Of a stretch of DNA of 64,000 nt, positions 50,811 to 59,374 are shown one piece after another. Numbering within the stretch: position 1 is the stretch's first letter; every line of letters begins with the position of its first letter. Position numbers and translations under genes: made by a program. The stretch spans positions 142,530-206,529 of the forward strand of contig NZ_LMGZ01000022.1 of the NCBI RefSeq assembly GCF_001427605.1, read 5' to 3'. This DNA is from Devosia sp. Root635. GTDB lineage: Bacteria > Pseudomonadota > Alphaproteobacteria > Rhizobiales > Devosiaceae. The notes beneath the pieces were generated by a model. The model saw nothing but the letters and a program-made list of their open reading frames with translations, made no database searches and was not told where the DNA came from.

Positions 50811-50812
50811 AC

Positions 50813-51928
50813 CTATCCAGAAACCACGCCCCGGCCCTTGGCCCAGTCATCCGTCTTGCTCCCGACCAACTGCCCGATATTGGCCTTGCCCTCCGCCCGC
50901 ACGGCGGCGACAAGCCCGCGCTTGAGGCGGTCGAGCAGGTCGAGTCCGCTGAATACCATGGCCGAATAGAGCTGGATGGCGTTGGCGCCGGCCTCGATCT
51001 TGGCCAGGGCCGTTTGCGGCGAATGGATGCCACCGACGCCAATGATGGGGAGCGCGCCCACACGCTGGCGCGTCTGGGCCAGGCGGCGGGTCGAGAGTTC
51101 GAACAGCGGCTTGCCGGACAGGCCACCGGCCTCGGCGGCATTTTCGAGGCCTGCCACCGCGTCGCGGGTGGTGGTGGTGTTGGAGACGATCAGCCCATCG
51201 AGATCGGTCGCCAGCACGACGGCAGCGACGGCGTCGAGCGCCGCCTCGTCGAGATCGGGGGCGATCTTGAGAAAAACCGGCACGCGGGTCTTCGCCTTGG
51301 CGCGCGCGGACAGCACCTCGCCAAGCAGGCGGCGCAGGGCTTCGTCGGCCTGCAGGTTCCGCAGGCCGGGCGTATTGGGCGAAGACACGTTGACCGTCAG
51401 GTAATCGGCCAGATCGGCGAAGCGCTTCACCCCCAGCACAAAATCGGCGACGAAGTCCGCGCTGTCCTTGTTGGCCCCGATATTGACACCCAGGGCCGCC
51501 GGTACGCGCAGCCCCCTGAGGCGAGCAAGGGCAGCATCGTGCCCTTCGTTATTGAAACCCATGCGATTGATCACGCCCTCGGCCGACCCCACCCGGAACA
51601 GCCGGGGCTTGGGGTTGCCGACCTGCGGGTATGGCGTGACGGTGCCGATCTCCACCATGCCGAAACCCATCAGCGCCAGCGGACGGGCAACTTCGGCATT
51701 CTTGTCGAAACCGGCGGCCATGCCCACCGGATTGCTCAGGTCCAGGCCGCAGAGGCTGGTGCGCAGCTCGGCGCCATCGGGATGGCTCTGTTCGGGCGCC
51801 AGACCCAGTCGCAGCGCGGTGAGCGTCGCGCCATGGGCGGTCTCGGGATCCATCTTGAGCAGGGTTTCACGGGTCAAGCCCGCGAGAGCCGGTATGCGCA
51901 GCAGCGGCGAAAATGCCGAGAGGATCAT
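50813..51928 (-). CDS. pyrD: Dihydroorotate dehydrogenase (quinone), class 2
   Basis: A 371-residue membrane-associated flavoenzyme of pyrimidine synthesis. ATG 51928 (MILSAFSPLLRIPALAGLTR) overlaps the DUF952 stop (ATGA). FMN-binding segments are NPVGMAAGFDKNAEV and IIGVGGIHSPQTALAKI; the catalytic Ser region is TVNVSSPNTPGLRNLQ, as in class 2 enzymes that pass electrons to quinone. Confidence 0.96.
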   Translation of the reverse strand: MILSAFSPLLRIPALAGLTRETLLKMDPETAHGATLTALRLGLAPEQSHPDGAELRTSLCGLDLSNPVGMAAGFDKNAEVARPLALMGFGMVEIGTVTPYPQVGNPKPRLFRVGSAEGVINRMGFNNEGHDAALARLRGLRVPAALGVNIGANKDSADFVADFVLGVKRFADLADYLTVNVSSPNTPGLRNLQADEALRRLLGEVLSARAKAKTRVPVFLKIAPDLDEAALDAVAAVVLATDLDGLIVSNTTTTRDAVAGLENAAEAGGLSGKPLFELSTRRLAQTRQRVGALPIIGVGGIHSPQTALAKIEAGANAIQLYSAMVFSGLDLLDRLKRGLVAAVRAEGKANIGQLVGSKTDDWAKGRGVVSG

Positions 51929-52281
51929 CGGACGGCCTCGGGCAAGGTACAGGAACCGTCTGCCGCAACGCTCAGCGGCGCTTCCCAGGCAATAGCCGCT
52001 GTCGAAAGCGGCCCGCCATAAAGATGGGGGAAGAGCGCCCCGCCACGCGAGGGCTCCCACACCAGATCGGTGCCAAGGTCACGGCTGCGGACCGCCAGCA
52101 GTACCAGTCCGCTCTGGCCCGCAAAGTGCAGGCGGAGCGTTTCCGCCAACTGCCCAGCCGTCGAAAAGTGCATGTAGCCGTCCGCGGCATCGATGGGCAT
52201 GCCGGCAAAGGTGGAGGCAGCGCGAGCAGGCGCAAAGGCCGCTTCGGTAGCGATCTTGTAGACGAATTCAGGATTGCTCAT
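51925..52281 (-). CDS. DUF952 family protein
   Basis: A 118-residue protein from ATG 52281 (MSNPEFVYKIATEAAFAPAR). The pattern DGYMHFSTAGQLAETLRLHF and WEPSRGGALFPHLYGGPL is typical of DUF952, a small fold related to ADP-ribosyltransferase-like proteins and of unknown function. It is often found upstream of pyrD in Rhizobiales and is coupled to it here. Confidence 0.88.
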   Translation of the reverse strand: MSNPEFVYKIATEAAFAPARAASTFAGMPIDAADGYMHFSTAGQLAETLRLHFAGQSGLVLLAVRSRDLGTDLVWEPSRGGALFPHLYGGPLSTAAIAWEAPLSVAADGSCTLPEAVR

Positions 52282-52345
52282 GGGCGCGAACCTAATGGCG
52301 CCGGCAAGGGGCCGCAAGCGGAGGGCGGCTCTTTACAAGACAAAG

Positions 52346-52373
52346 TTGGACCGCTAAGAATAGGACTTAATTC
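52346..52373 (+). promoter_or_regulatory. Candidate sigma-70 promoter of the S24 gene
   Basis: TTGGAC (52346-52351) and TAATTC (52368-52373) with a 16-base spacer, in an AT-rich stretch 38 bases before ATG 52411. Sequence resemblance only. Confidence 0.35.
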
Positions 52374-52410
52374 CACCGATAAGATATATTTCCTCGATTG
52401 GTCATTTGCC

Positions 52411-53052
52411 ATGCTGTCACACAGAGCTATCTGGGACGGGATCGACGCCCTCGCGCGCCGCCATGGCCACTCGGTCTCGGCGCTGGCCAAGCTCGCCGGG
52501 CTCGACGCGACCGCCTTCAACGTCTCCAAGCGCATCAGCAAGGATGGGCGCGAGCGCTGGCCCTCGACCGAGAGCATTTCCAAGATTTTGGAGGCCACGG
52601 GGGAGAGCTTCGATTCCTTCCTCAGCGGCACCGGCGCATTCCTGCAACTGAACGACAACCTGCCCAACCGCACCGTGCCGCTGCTGGGCCTGGCACAGGC
52701 CGGCTCGGGCGGCTTCTTCGACAGCGCCGGCTTTCCGGCCGGCCAGGGCTGGGACGAGATCGCCCTGCCCTCGCCCGGCGAAGGCGGCATCTATGCGCTC
52801 GAAGTGCAGGGCGACTCGATGGAACCGCTTTACCGGGAGGGGGACCGCATCGTGGTGTCGCCCACCGAGCAGGTGCGGCGCGGCGACCGGGTTGTGGTCA
52901 GAACCCGCGATGGCGAGGTTATGGCCAAGATCCTCGCCCGCCAGACCGGCAGGCAGATCGAGCTCCACTCCATCAACCCGGCCTATGAGCCGCGGCTGTT
53001 TGAACTCAGCGATATCGAATGGATCGCCCGCATCATCTGGGCCAGCCAATAG
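52411..53052 (+). CDS. LexA/CI-like S24 peptidase-fold regulator
   Basis: A 213-residue protein. The N-terminal helix-turn-helix (residues 12-60, SVSALAKLAGLDATAFNVSK) is joined to a C-terminal S24 domain with the Ser of VQGDSMEPLYREGD and the Lys of GEVMAKILAR, the catalytic dyad. The usual Ala-Gly cleavage site may be AQAGSGG (near residue 95). Chromosomal proteins of this type resemble phage repressors but are conserved in Rhizobiales. It probably represses genes and may self-cleave. Confidence 0.88.
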   Translation: MLSHRAIWDGIDALARRHGHSVSALAKLAGLDATAFNVSKRISKDGRERWPSTESISKILEATGESFDSFLSGTGAFLQLNDNLPNRTVPLLGLAQAGSGGFFDSAGFPAGQGWDEIALPSPGEGGIYALEVQGDSMEPLYREGDRIVVSPTEQVRRGDRVVVRTRDGEVMAKILARQTGRQIELHSINPAYEPRLFELSDIEWIARIIWASQ

Positions 53053-53718
53053 TTACCAGTCGGCTGGCAGCGGCAGGCTCGTGTCGGCTTCACAGGTGGC
53101 AAGCGGCAGGCGCTTGCTGGTGCCGATGGCCAGCACCCGGCCTTCATCGGGGTCGGTGGTGACGGTCAGGCAGGCGCAGCCATGGCCGTAATAGCTGCCG
53201 GTCGAGACGAACTCATCCGCATCGAAAGCGGGCACCCGATCCATGACCGCAGTGGCGGCCGGATTGTCGTCGCCCTGACTCGACAGGGTCCAGCTGCGAT
53301 CCCGGTCGATCAGCCACCAATTGCCCGGCGTCGGATTGGCCAGCCAGCCGCAGCGACGCTCGAACGCACCGGCCGGTTCGGCGCAACGGACCATGGGAAG
53401 CGCCGACCCCATGCCGAAGCCTTCGGGGTGGTAGACCAGCAGGTCGCGCGCCGCGATATATTCGTAGTTGGAGACTTCGCCTTCCGCGCGGAAATGCACG
53501 GTGCCGTCGGCGCCGTCCTCAGGTGAGAAGAACACGTCGTCGATCCGGCCGTCGGCATAGACCAGCGTGGTGGCCGAGATCACCATGGGCGCCCCCAACG
53601 TGTCGCAGGCCTGGCCCCCGCCCACCCATTTGCCCTGGATGGATTCGGGGATGTCATCGGCGGCGGCATAGGCCGGCATGCTCAAAGCCAGAAGCAGGAA
53701 AACAGCAAGAAACCGCAA
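53053..53718 (-). CDS. Periplasmic DUF4087-type protein
   Basis: A 221-residue secreted protein. I chose TTG 53718 because GAGGGAG lies 6 bases upstream; the signal is then LRFLAVFLLLALSMPAYAAA. The C-terminal region RCGWLANPTPGNWWLIDRDR to GHGCACLTVTTDP matches the DUF4087 pattern, with Cys that may pair. The N-terminal half is unassigned. Function unknown. It lies just downstream of lysK on the same strand. Confidence 0.75.
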   Translation of the reverse strand: MRFLAVFLLLALSMPAYAAADDIPESIQGKWVGGGQACDTLGAPMVISATTLVYADGRIDDVFFSPEDGADGTVHFRAEGEVSNYEYIAARDLLVYHPEGFGMGSALPMVRCAEPAGAFERRCGWLANPTPGNWWLIDRDRSWTLSSQGDDNPAATAVMDRVPAFDADEFVSTGSYYGHGCACLTVTTDPDEGRVLAIGTSKRLPLATCEADTSLPLPADW

Positions 53719-53734
53719 GGCAATCTCCCTCGTT

Positions 53735-55384
53735 TCAACCGGCCTTGACGAACGTCCCGGCCAGCGCATCCTCGATCAGCTTGCGCGTATTGTCGATGCC
53801 GTAAAGCGCGGCGAAAGACCCGAAGCGCGGGCCGCGCTCCTGCCCGATCAGCACAGAATAGAGCATCTGGAAGAACTCGACGGAGACACCAGGGCCGCCG
53901 GTGGGGCTCTTTTTGGTGTGGTCCTGATACCGCTCGATGGTGCGCGCCACATCGAGCGCCGCGTTCTGGATGGTTTCATTGGTGGCGTCGTCAGGCAGGG
54001 CTGCGAAGGCCTCCGAGAGGGCTTCGAGCGCGCCGCGTTCCACGTCGTCGGGCGCGCGATAGCTCTTCTGCACGAAGTCGCGGAAATAGCGAATGGCATA
54101 GCCGACAAGCGCATCCAGATGCGGATGCGTCTGCGGCGACACGCCGGGCGCGTATGCGGAAATATAGCCCCACATCACATCAGGCGTTTCCGGATTGGAA
54201 GCCGTCGCCAGGTTCAGCAACAGCGCAAAAGTCACCGGCATGTCGACTTCGGGCACCTTGCCGTAGTGGACATGGAAGGCCGGATTCTCCAGGCGCGCGG
54301 CAGTGTCCTGCTTCTGGTAGGATGCGACATGGGCGAAATATTCGTCCACCGCGCGCGGGATGACGTCGAAATGCAGGCGCTTGGCCGTGCGCGGCTTCTG
54401 GAACATGTAGAGCCCCAGGCTTTCATTGCCCGCATAGGTCAGCCATTCGTCGATGGTCAGGCCGTTGCCCTTGGACTTGGAAATCTTCTGGCCTTCGGCA
54501 TCGAGGAACAGCTCGTAGACATAGTGCTCTGGCGTCTTGCCGCCGAGGATTTCGCAGATGCGATCATAGATCGGCGCGTTGGTCTGGTGGTCCTTGCCGA
54601 ACATTTCGAAATCGACGCCGAGAGCCGCCCAGCGCATACCGAAATCGGGCTTCCACTGCATCTTCACATGGCCGCCGGTGACGGGAACCGTGGTATCGCG
54701 GCCATCTTCGTCGGCGAAGGTCACCGTGCCGTTTTTGGCATCGACTTCCTTCATCGGCACATAGAGCACACGCCCCGATATCGGCGAGATCGGCAGGAAG
54801 GGGCTGTAGGTGGCCTGGCGTTCGGCGCCGAGCGTGGGCAGCATCACCTTCATGATATCGTCATAGCGCTCGGCGGCGCGCATCAGCACCGGGTCGAACT
54901 TGCCCGAGCGATAGTAATCGGTGGCGCTGGCGAATTCGTAGCTGAAGCCGAACGTGTCCAGGAACCGGCGCAGCATGGCGTTGTTATGGTCGCCGAAGCT
55001 GGCATATTCATTGGTCCACGGATCGGGCACCGCGGTCAGCGGCTTCTGCAGATGCGGCTCCATGGCCGCCTTGGAGGGCACATTGTCCGGAATCTTGCGC
55101 ATGCCATCGAGGTCGTCGGAAAAGCAGATCAACCGCGTGGGAATCTCGTCGCGCGTCAGCAAGCGGAAGGCGGTGCGGACCATGGTGGTGCGCGCCACCT
55201 CGCCGAAGGTGCCGATATGAGGCAGGCCCGAGGGGCCATAGCCGGTCTCGAACAGGGCCTCGCCCTTGCCCGATTTCTCCAGGCGCTTGACCAGTTTCCG
55301 AGCTTCCTCGAACGGCCAGGCGCGGGCAGTCTGGGCGGCGTCGAAGAACGCGGGATCGAGCGGGGGCAACGGAGCGGGCGACAA
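53735..55384 (-). CDS. lysK: Lysyl-tRNA synthetase, class I
   Basis: A 549-residue class I LysRS, the archaeal-type enzyme used by most Alphaproteobacteria in place of the class II form. The HIGH motif is PHIGT (55-59) and the KMSKS motif is KISKS (300-304). It charges tRNA-Lys. The start is TTG 55384, with AAAGG 7 bases upstream; no ATG is available nearby. Full length. Confidence 0.96.
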   Translation of the reverse strand: MSPAPLPPLDPAFFDAAQTARAWPFEEARKLVKRLEKSGKGEALFETGYGPSGLPHIGTFGEVARTTMVRTAFRLLTRDEIPTRLICFSDDLDGMRKIPDNVPSKAAMEPHLQKPLTAVPDPWTNEYASFGDHNNAMLRRFLDTFGFSYEFASATDYYRSGKFDPVLMRAAERYDDIMKVMLPTLGAERQATYSPFLPISPISGRVLYVPMKEVDAKNGTVTFADEDGRDTTVPVTGGHVKMQWKPDFGMRWAALGVDFEMFGKDHQTNAPIYDRICEILGGKTPEHYVYELFLDAEGQKISKSKGNGLTIDEWLTYAGNESLGLYMFQKPRTAKRLHFDVIPRAVDEYFAHVASYQKQDTAARLENPAFHVHYGKVPEVDMPVTFALLLNLATASNPETPDVMWGYISAYAPGVSPQTHPHLDALVGYAIRYFRDFVQKSYRAPDDVERGALEALSEAFAALPDDATNETIQNAALDVARTIERYQDHTKKSPTGGPGVSVEFFQMLYSVLIGQERGPRFGSFAALYGIDNTRKLIEDALAGTFVKAG

Positions 55385-55521
55385 GGTGAGGCCTTTCGGG
55401 AACAGGGGTCTGGGTGTGTTGCATCCCGGCGCGCCAACGTCAACGTTTTCGGGGGCCGGCGCTTGCCAAGGCCGCCCGACGCGCCTAGCTATCGGGGCAC
55501 AGACCAGCCTGGGAATGCCTG

Positions 55522-55935
55522 ATGTCCAATGCCGCCCATGACGCCCTCATTCACCTGATGATCGTCGCCGCCTCGTCCGACAGCGCCATGACGGACAAGG
55601 AACTGGTCCGCATCCAGACCCTGATCGGGCGGCTGCCCGTCTTCGAGGGCTTCGACAAGAACCGGCTGGCCGCCGTCGCCAATGCCTGTGCGGACAAGCT
55701 CAACGGGCCGGGCGGCCTGGACCAGGTGATGGACGATGCGATCGCCGTGCTACCGGCCAAGCTGCAGGACACCGCCTATGCCGTGGCGGTGGAGGTGGCA
55801 TCGGTCGATCTCTACCTCGAGCAGGAGGAATTGCGCTTCCTCGAATTGCTGCGCGACAAGCTCGACCTGGACCGGCTGACCACGGCCGCCATCGAAACGG
55901 CGGCGCGGGCGCGGCATCGGCGGATGCCGAGCTAG
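55522..55935 (+). CDS. TerB-like tellurite resistance family protein
   Basis: A 137-residue helical protein. [20 protein letters not shown] and [20 protein letters not shown] are typical of TerB/co-chaperone DjlA-like domains (acidic metal-binding positions in the helices). Function in this setting is unknown. It shares its stop with the convergent solute-binding gene (CTAG at 55932-55935). Confidence 0.85.
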   Translation: MSNAAHDALIHLMIVAASSDSAMTDKELVRIQTLIGRLPVFEGFDKNRLAAVANACADKLNGPGGLDQVMDDAIAVLPAKLQDTAYAVAVEVASVDLYLEQEELRFLELLRDKLDLDRLTTAAIETAARARHRRMPS

Positions 55936-56861
55936 TAAAATCCCACCGGGAACCAGCGCAGGTAGAGTTCGTCCAGCGCGCCATTGTCCTTGAGCCTGAC
56001 CAGGGCCCAGTCGATGGCGTGGCGCACCGCGTCCTGCCCAGCGGGAACGGCAATGGCGAGACCTTCGCCGAACAGGTTTGGACGGAAGTAGGGTTGCCCG
56101 GCAAAGCCGCAGCACGTCAGGTTATCGTTGAGCCAGAACGAGGCGCGCATGGCGTCGCCAAAGAAAGCATCGGCGTCGCCGTTTTCGAGTGCCTCCAGCG
56201 CCTTGATCTCGCTGTCGAAGCCAACCAGCGCCACCTCGGGCAGGTAGCGCGTGAGGAAGGCCTCATGCGCGCTGCCCCGCCGCACGGCGACGGTCTTGCC
56301 GGCGAGACCGGCGGGATCGAACGCGCCGATATCGGGTGCGCGGGTGACGAAGCGGCCTGGGAGCGCCAGGTAGATCGACGAAAAATCGAACAGCAGGCCA
56401 TTTTCCTTGCTCATGGCGAGCCCGGCGATCAATGCGTCGCCCTGGCTGTCGCTCAGGGCGTTGGCCGCCTGGTCCCAGGGCCAGGCCTGGATGGTGCAGG
56501 CGACATTGACCTCGACGCAGATGCGCTTGGCCAGATCGATGTTGAAGCCGATCAACTCGCCCCCGGCATCACGAAAATTGAACGGGGGAAAATCGGCGGT
56601 GGTCAGAAAGCGGATGGCTGGGACCGGCGTCAGGCTGGGCAGGATTTCGCGCGCGCTGGGGTCGGAATGATAGGGGAGAGACTGGGCGAAGGCCGGGGTG
56701 GCGAGGAGGGCCAGAAGCAATGCCGGCAGTCGTCGCCACCCTCCCCCTTGAGGGGAGGGTGGCGAAGCTGGGCCGCCAGGCCCTGCGGGCCAGGCGACGC
56801 TACCCTTCCCCTCAAGGGGGAGGGTAGCCATCCAACTGGCAATGAGGCCAAGACGCAGCAT
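55932..56861 (-). CDS. Periplasmic solute-binding protein (SBP family 3)
   Basis: A 309-residue amino-acid-type binding protein. The mature part (from about residue 60) has IRFLTTADFPPFNFRDAGGE, GFNIDLAKRICVEVNVACTI and AGKTVAVRRGSAHE. ATG 56861 overlaps the metZ stop (TAATG). The N-terminus before the hydrophobic stretch ALLLALLATPAFA is encoded by a palindromic repeat inserted in frame (56736-56827), so the signal peptide is abnormally long. Whether it is still exported is uncertain. No permease gene is adjacent. Confidence 0.78.
   Translation of the reverse strand: MLRLGLIASWMATLPLEGKGSVAWPAGPGGPASPPSPQGGGWRRLPALLLALLATPAFAQSLPYHSDPSAREILPSLTPVPAIRFLTTADFPPFNFRDAGGELIGFNIDLAKRICVEVNVACTIQAWPWDQAANALSDSQGDALIAGLAMSKENGLLFDFSSIYLALPGRFVTRAPDIGAFDPAGLAGKTVAVRRGSAHEAFLTRYLPEVALVGFDSEIKALEALENGDADAFFGDAMRASFWLNDNLTCCGFAGQPYFRPNLFGEGLAIAVPAGQDAVRHAIDWALVRLKDNGALDELYLRWFPVGFY
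56736..56827. repeat. Paired GC-rich palindromes inside the start of a binding-protein gene
   Basis: GCCACCCTCCCCCTTGAGGG (56736 on) and TACCCTTCCCCTCAAGGGGG (56801 on) are hairpins with CTGGGCCGCCAGGCCCTG-like mirrored sequence between. Same family as the elements at 40.9 and 43.6 kb. Confidence 0.8.
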
Positions 56862-58069
56862 TAAACCTGATCCAGCCCATACATCAGGTCGGCAATCAGA
56901 TCCTCGGGGCTTTCCAGCCCGACCGACAGGCGCAGCAGGCCCGGCGTGACGCCGGTTTCGAGGCGGACGTCCTCGGTGAAGCGGGCATGGGTGGTGGTGC
57001 GCGGATGGGTGATGAGCGACTTGGCGTCACCCAGATTGTTGGAAATCAGGATCACGGCAAGGCTATCGGACAGAGTGAAGGCCCCTTCCTGGCCGCCCTT
57101 GACATCGAGGGCGATGATGGTGGAGCCGCGCTGCATCTGCCGTTTGGCCAGTTCATATTGCGGGTGGCTCGGATGATGCGGATAGATCACCCGGTTCATC
57201 TTGGGATGGCTGGCCAGGGCCGCCACGATCTTCTCGGCGCTGTCAGTCATCTGCCTAATGCGCAGTTCGTAGGTTTCCAGCCCCTTGAGCAGCACCCAGG
57301 CGTTGAAGGCGCTGAGGGTCGCGCCGGTCTGGCGCAGGAAGGTGTGGACGTCGCCTTCAATCAGTCCCCGTGACCCCAGCACGATGCCGCCGAGTACCCT
57401 GCCCTGCCCATCGATATGCTTGGTGGCCGAATAGGTGACGAGATCGGCGCCGAGCTGCAGCGGCTTCTGGTAGAGCGCGGTGGAAAAGACATTGTCGACG
57501 ATCAGTTTTGCGCCATGGGCATGGGCAATATCGGCGACGGCCCTGATATCGACCAGCTCCAGCGTCGGATTGGTCGGCGTCTCGATGAAGACGACCTTGG
57601 TATTGGGGCGCATGGCGCGGGCGAAATTCTCGGGATCGCGGCCATCGACCAGCGTAGACTCCACGCCGAAGCGTGGCGCGTAATCTTCCACGACATAGCG
57701 ACAGCCGCCGAACAAAGCCTGGGCGGCCACGATATGGTCGCCGGCCCGGACCTGGCTCATCACCGCATTGGTGACCGCGGCCATGCCGGAGGCGAAGGCG
57801 CGGCCGGCTTCGGCGCCCTCGATCAGCGCCATGCGCTCCTGGAACACATCCACGGTCGGATTGGCGAAGCGGGAATAGTTGTGGCCGCCGGGGATCTTGT
57901 TCTGGAACAGAAGCTCGGCATATTCCGAGCTGGGATAGGAATAGCCCGAGTTGAGAAAAATGGCTTCGCTCGTCTCGTTGAAATCGGTGCGCTTGTCGCC
58001 GCCATGGACCATCTGGGTCGCGGCGCTGCGCCGTTTCGGATCGAGGAGGGGGTTCTTATCTCGGGACAT
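56861..58069 (-). CDS. metZ: O-succinylhomoserine sulfhydrylase
   Basis: A 402-residue PLP enzyme from ATG 58069 (MSRDKNPLLDPKRRSAATQM). PLP Lys217 is in VTYSATKHIDGQG; YSRFANPTV and FIETPTNPTLEL are Cys/Met-metabolism family motifs. It makes homocysteine from O-succinylhomoserine and sulfide. A SAM-II riboswitch and terminator lie directly upstream, so it is repressed when S-adenosylmethionine is plentiful. Confidence 0.95.
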   Translation of the reverse strand: MSRDKNPLLDPKRRSAATQMVHGGDKRTDFNETSEAIFLNSGYSYPSSEYAELLFQNKIPGGHNYSRFANPTVDVFQERMALIEGAEAGRAFASGMAAVTNAVMSQVRAGDHIVAAQALFGGCRYVVEDYAPRFGVESTLVDGRDPENFARAMRPNTKVVFIETPTNPTLELVDIRAVADIAHAHGAKLIVDNVFSTALYQKPLQLGADLVTYSATKHIDGQGRVLGGIVLGSRGLIEGDVHTFLRQTGATLSAFNAWVLLKGLETYELRIRQMTDSAEKIVAALASHPKMNRVIYPHHPSHPQYELAKRQMQRGSTIIALDVKGGQEGAFTLSDSLAVILISNNLGDAKSLITHPRTTTHARFTEDVRLETGVTPGLLRLSVGLESPEDLIADLMYGLDQV

Positions 58070-58080
58070 GGTCACGCCTT

Positions 58081-58117
58081 CAAAACAAAAAACCGGCACC
58101 CAAAGGGCGGCCGGTTC
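58081..58117 (-). terminator. Riboswitch expression-platform terminator before metZ
   Basis: On the minus strand AACCGGC (58116-58110) and GCCGGTT (58097-58091) enclose a 12-base loop and are followed by TTTTTG TTTT. It lies between the SAM-II aptamer and the metZ ATG, as expected for transcriptional control. Confidence 0.8.
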
Positions 58118-58125
58118 CCAAACGG

Positions 58126-58180
58126 TCTTTAGCAACTTGTTTTAAGTGGCTGCAAGCGACCGGCCAAATCACCACTGGAC
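58126..58180 (-). ncRNA. SAM-II riboswitch (metA motif)
   Basis: On the minus strand the conserved blocks of the SAM-II class are all present in order: GTGGTGATTTG, then GCTTGCAGCCAC, then TTAAAA, then GCTAAA. GTGG and CCAC pair to form P1, and the loop-3' tail pairing makes the pseudoknot that binds SAM. It precedes metZ, a standard SAM-II target in Alphaproteobacteria, and is followed by an intrinsic terminator. Confidence 0.93.
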
Positions 58181-58261
58181 TGTGATGTAAGGCCAATTGC
58201 CTGTTGGCGTCAATTGCGTGGATTGGTAGGGGTAGCCACGGGTTCCGCGAGGCGCGACAGC

Positions 58262-59374
58262 ATGGACAAGCAACAGGCCTGGCCGCAGGGCGTCTTTCCG
58301 GCGCGGCTGATCGAGACCCTGCACAAGCAGGGCAGCATCATGGCGGCCCGCCCGTTCGATGCCGACCAGGTGCAGCCAGCCAGCCTCGATCTGCGGCTCG
58401 GCGACGTGGCCTATCGGGTGCGCTCCAGCTTCCTGCCCGGCCCCAGCCATTCGGTGGCCGAACGTATCGAGGCTCTCAAACTGCATGAGATCGACCTGAC
58501 GCGCGGCGCCGTGCTGGAACGGGGCTGCGTCTATCTGGTGCCACTGCAGGAAAGCCTCGACCTGCCCGAAACGGTCAGCGCCTCGGCCAATCCCAAAAGT
58601 TCCACCGGTCGGCTCGACGTCTTCACCCGCGTCATCGGCGACCGGGCGCGTGGCTTCGACCAGATGCCTGACGGCTACAGGGGCCCGCTCTATCTCGAAG
58701 TGAGCCCCCGCACGTTCCCGGTGCTGGTGCGCACCGGCTCACGGCTCAGCCAGATGCGCTTCCGCTCCGGCGACAACCGGCTGACCGTGGCCGAGCATCA
58801 GGCATTGCATGCGTCCGATACGCTGGTGTTCAACAATAATGCCCCCGTCGGCGAAGGGGTGGCGCTGTCGATCGACCTTAAGGGCGAGGGGCGCAGCGGG
58901 CTGATCGGTTTCCGGTCCAGGCGCCATACGGCGGTGGTCGATGTGGACAAGAAGGCAGCGCTCGACGTACTCGACTTCTGGGATCCGCTGACCAATCGTG
59001 GCCGCGAGGAACTGATCCTCGATCCCGACGAATTCTACATCCTGGTCAGCGACGAGGCGGTGCATGTGCCGCCGACCCATGCCGCCGAAATGGTGCCGTT
59101 CGATCCGCTGGTGGGTGAATTCCGCGTCCACTATGCCGGCTTTTTCGACCCTGGCTTCGGCCATACGTCGGCGGGCGGCGCCGGGAGCCGTGCCGTGCTG
59201 GAAGTGCGCAGCCGCGAAGTGCCGTTCCTGCTCGGGCATGGGCAGACCATCGGCCGGCTGATCTATGAGCGGTTGGCCGAAGCGCCGGACCGGCTCTACG
59301 GCTCGGCTTTGGGATCGAACTACCAAGCGCAAACGCTCAAGCTTTCCAAGCACTTCAAGCCGTATTCGGGCTAG
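58262..59374 (+). CDS. dcd: dCTP deaminase, two-domain alphaproteobacterial type
   Basis: A 370-residue protein from ATG 58262 (MDKQQAWPQGVFPARLIETL). It holds two dUTPase-fold halves (DCD N and C): ASLDLRLGDVAYRV and SASANPKSSTGRLDVFTRV in the first, and GHTSAGGAGSRAVLEVRS, GQTIGRLIYERL in the second. It deaminates dCTP to dUTP for thymidylate synthesis. Its stop overlaps that of the convergent chemotaxis gene (CTAG at 59371). Confidence 0.92.
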   Translation: MDKQQAWPQGVFPARLIETLHKQGSIMAARPFDADQVQPASLDLRLGDVAYRVRSSFLPGPSHSVAERIEALKLHEIDLTRGAVLERGCVYLVPLQESLDLPETVSASANPKSSTGRLDVFTRVIGDRARGFDQMPDGYRGPLYLEVSPRTFPVLVRTGSRLSQMRFRSGDNRLTVAEHQALHASDTLVFNNNAPVGEGVALSIDLKGEGRSGLIGFRSRRHTAVVDVDKKAALDVLDFWDPLTNRGREELILDPDEFYILVSDEAVHVPPTHAAEMVPFDPLVGEFRVHYAGFFDPGFGHTSAGGAGSRAVLEVRSREVPFLLGHGQTIGRLIYERLAEAPDRLYGSALGSNYQAQTLKLSKHFKPYSG

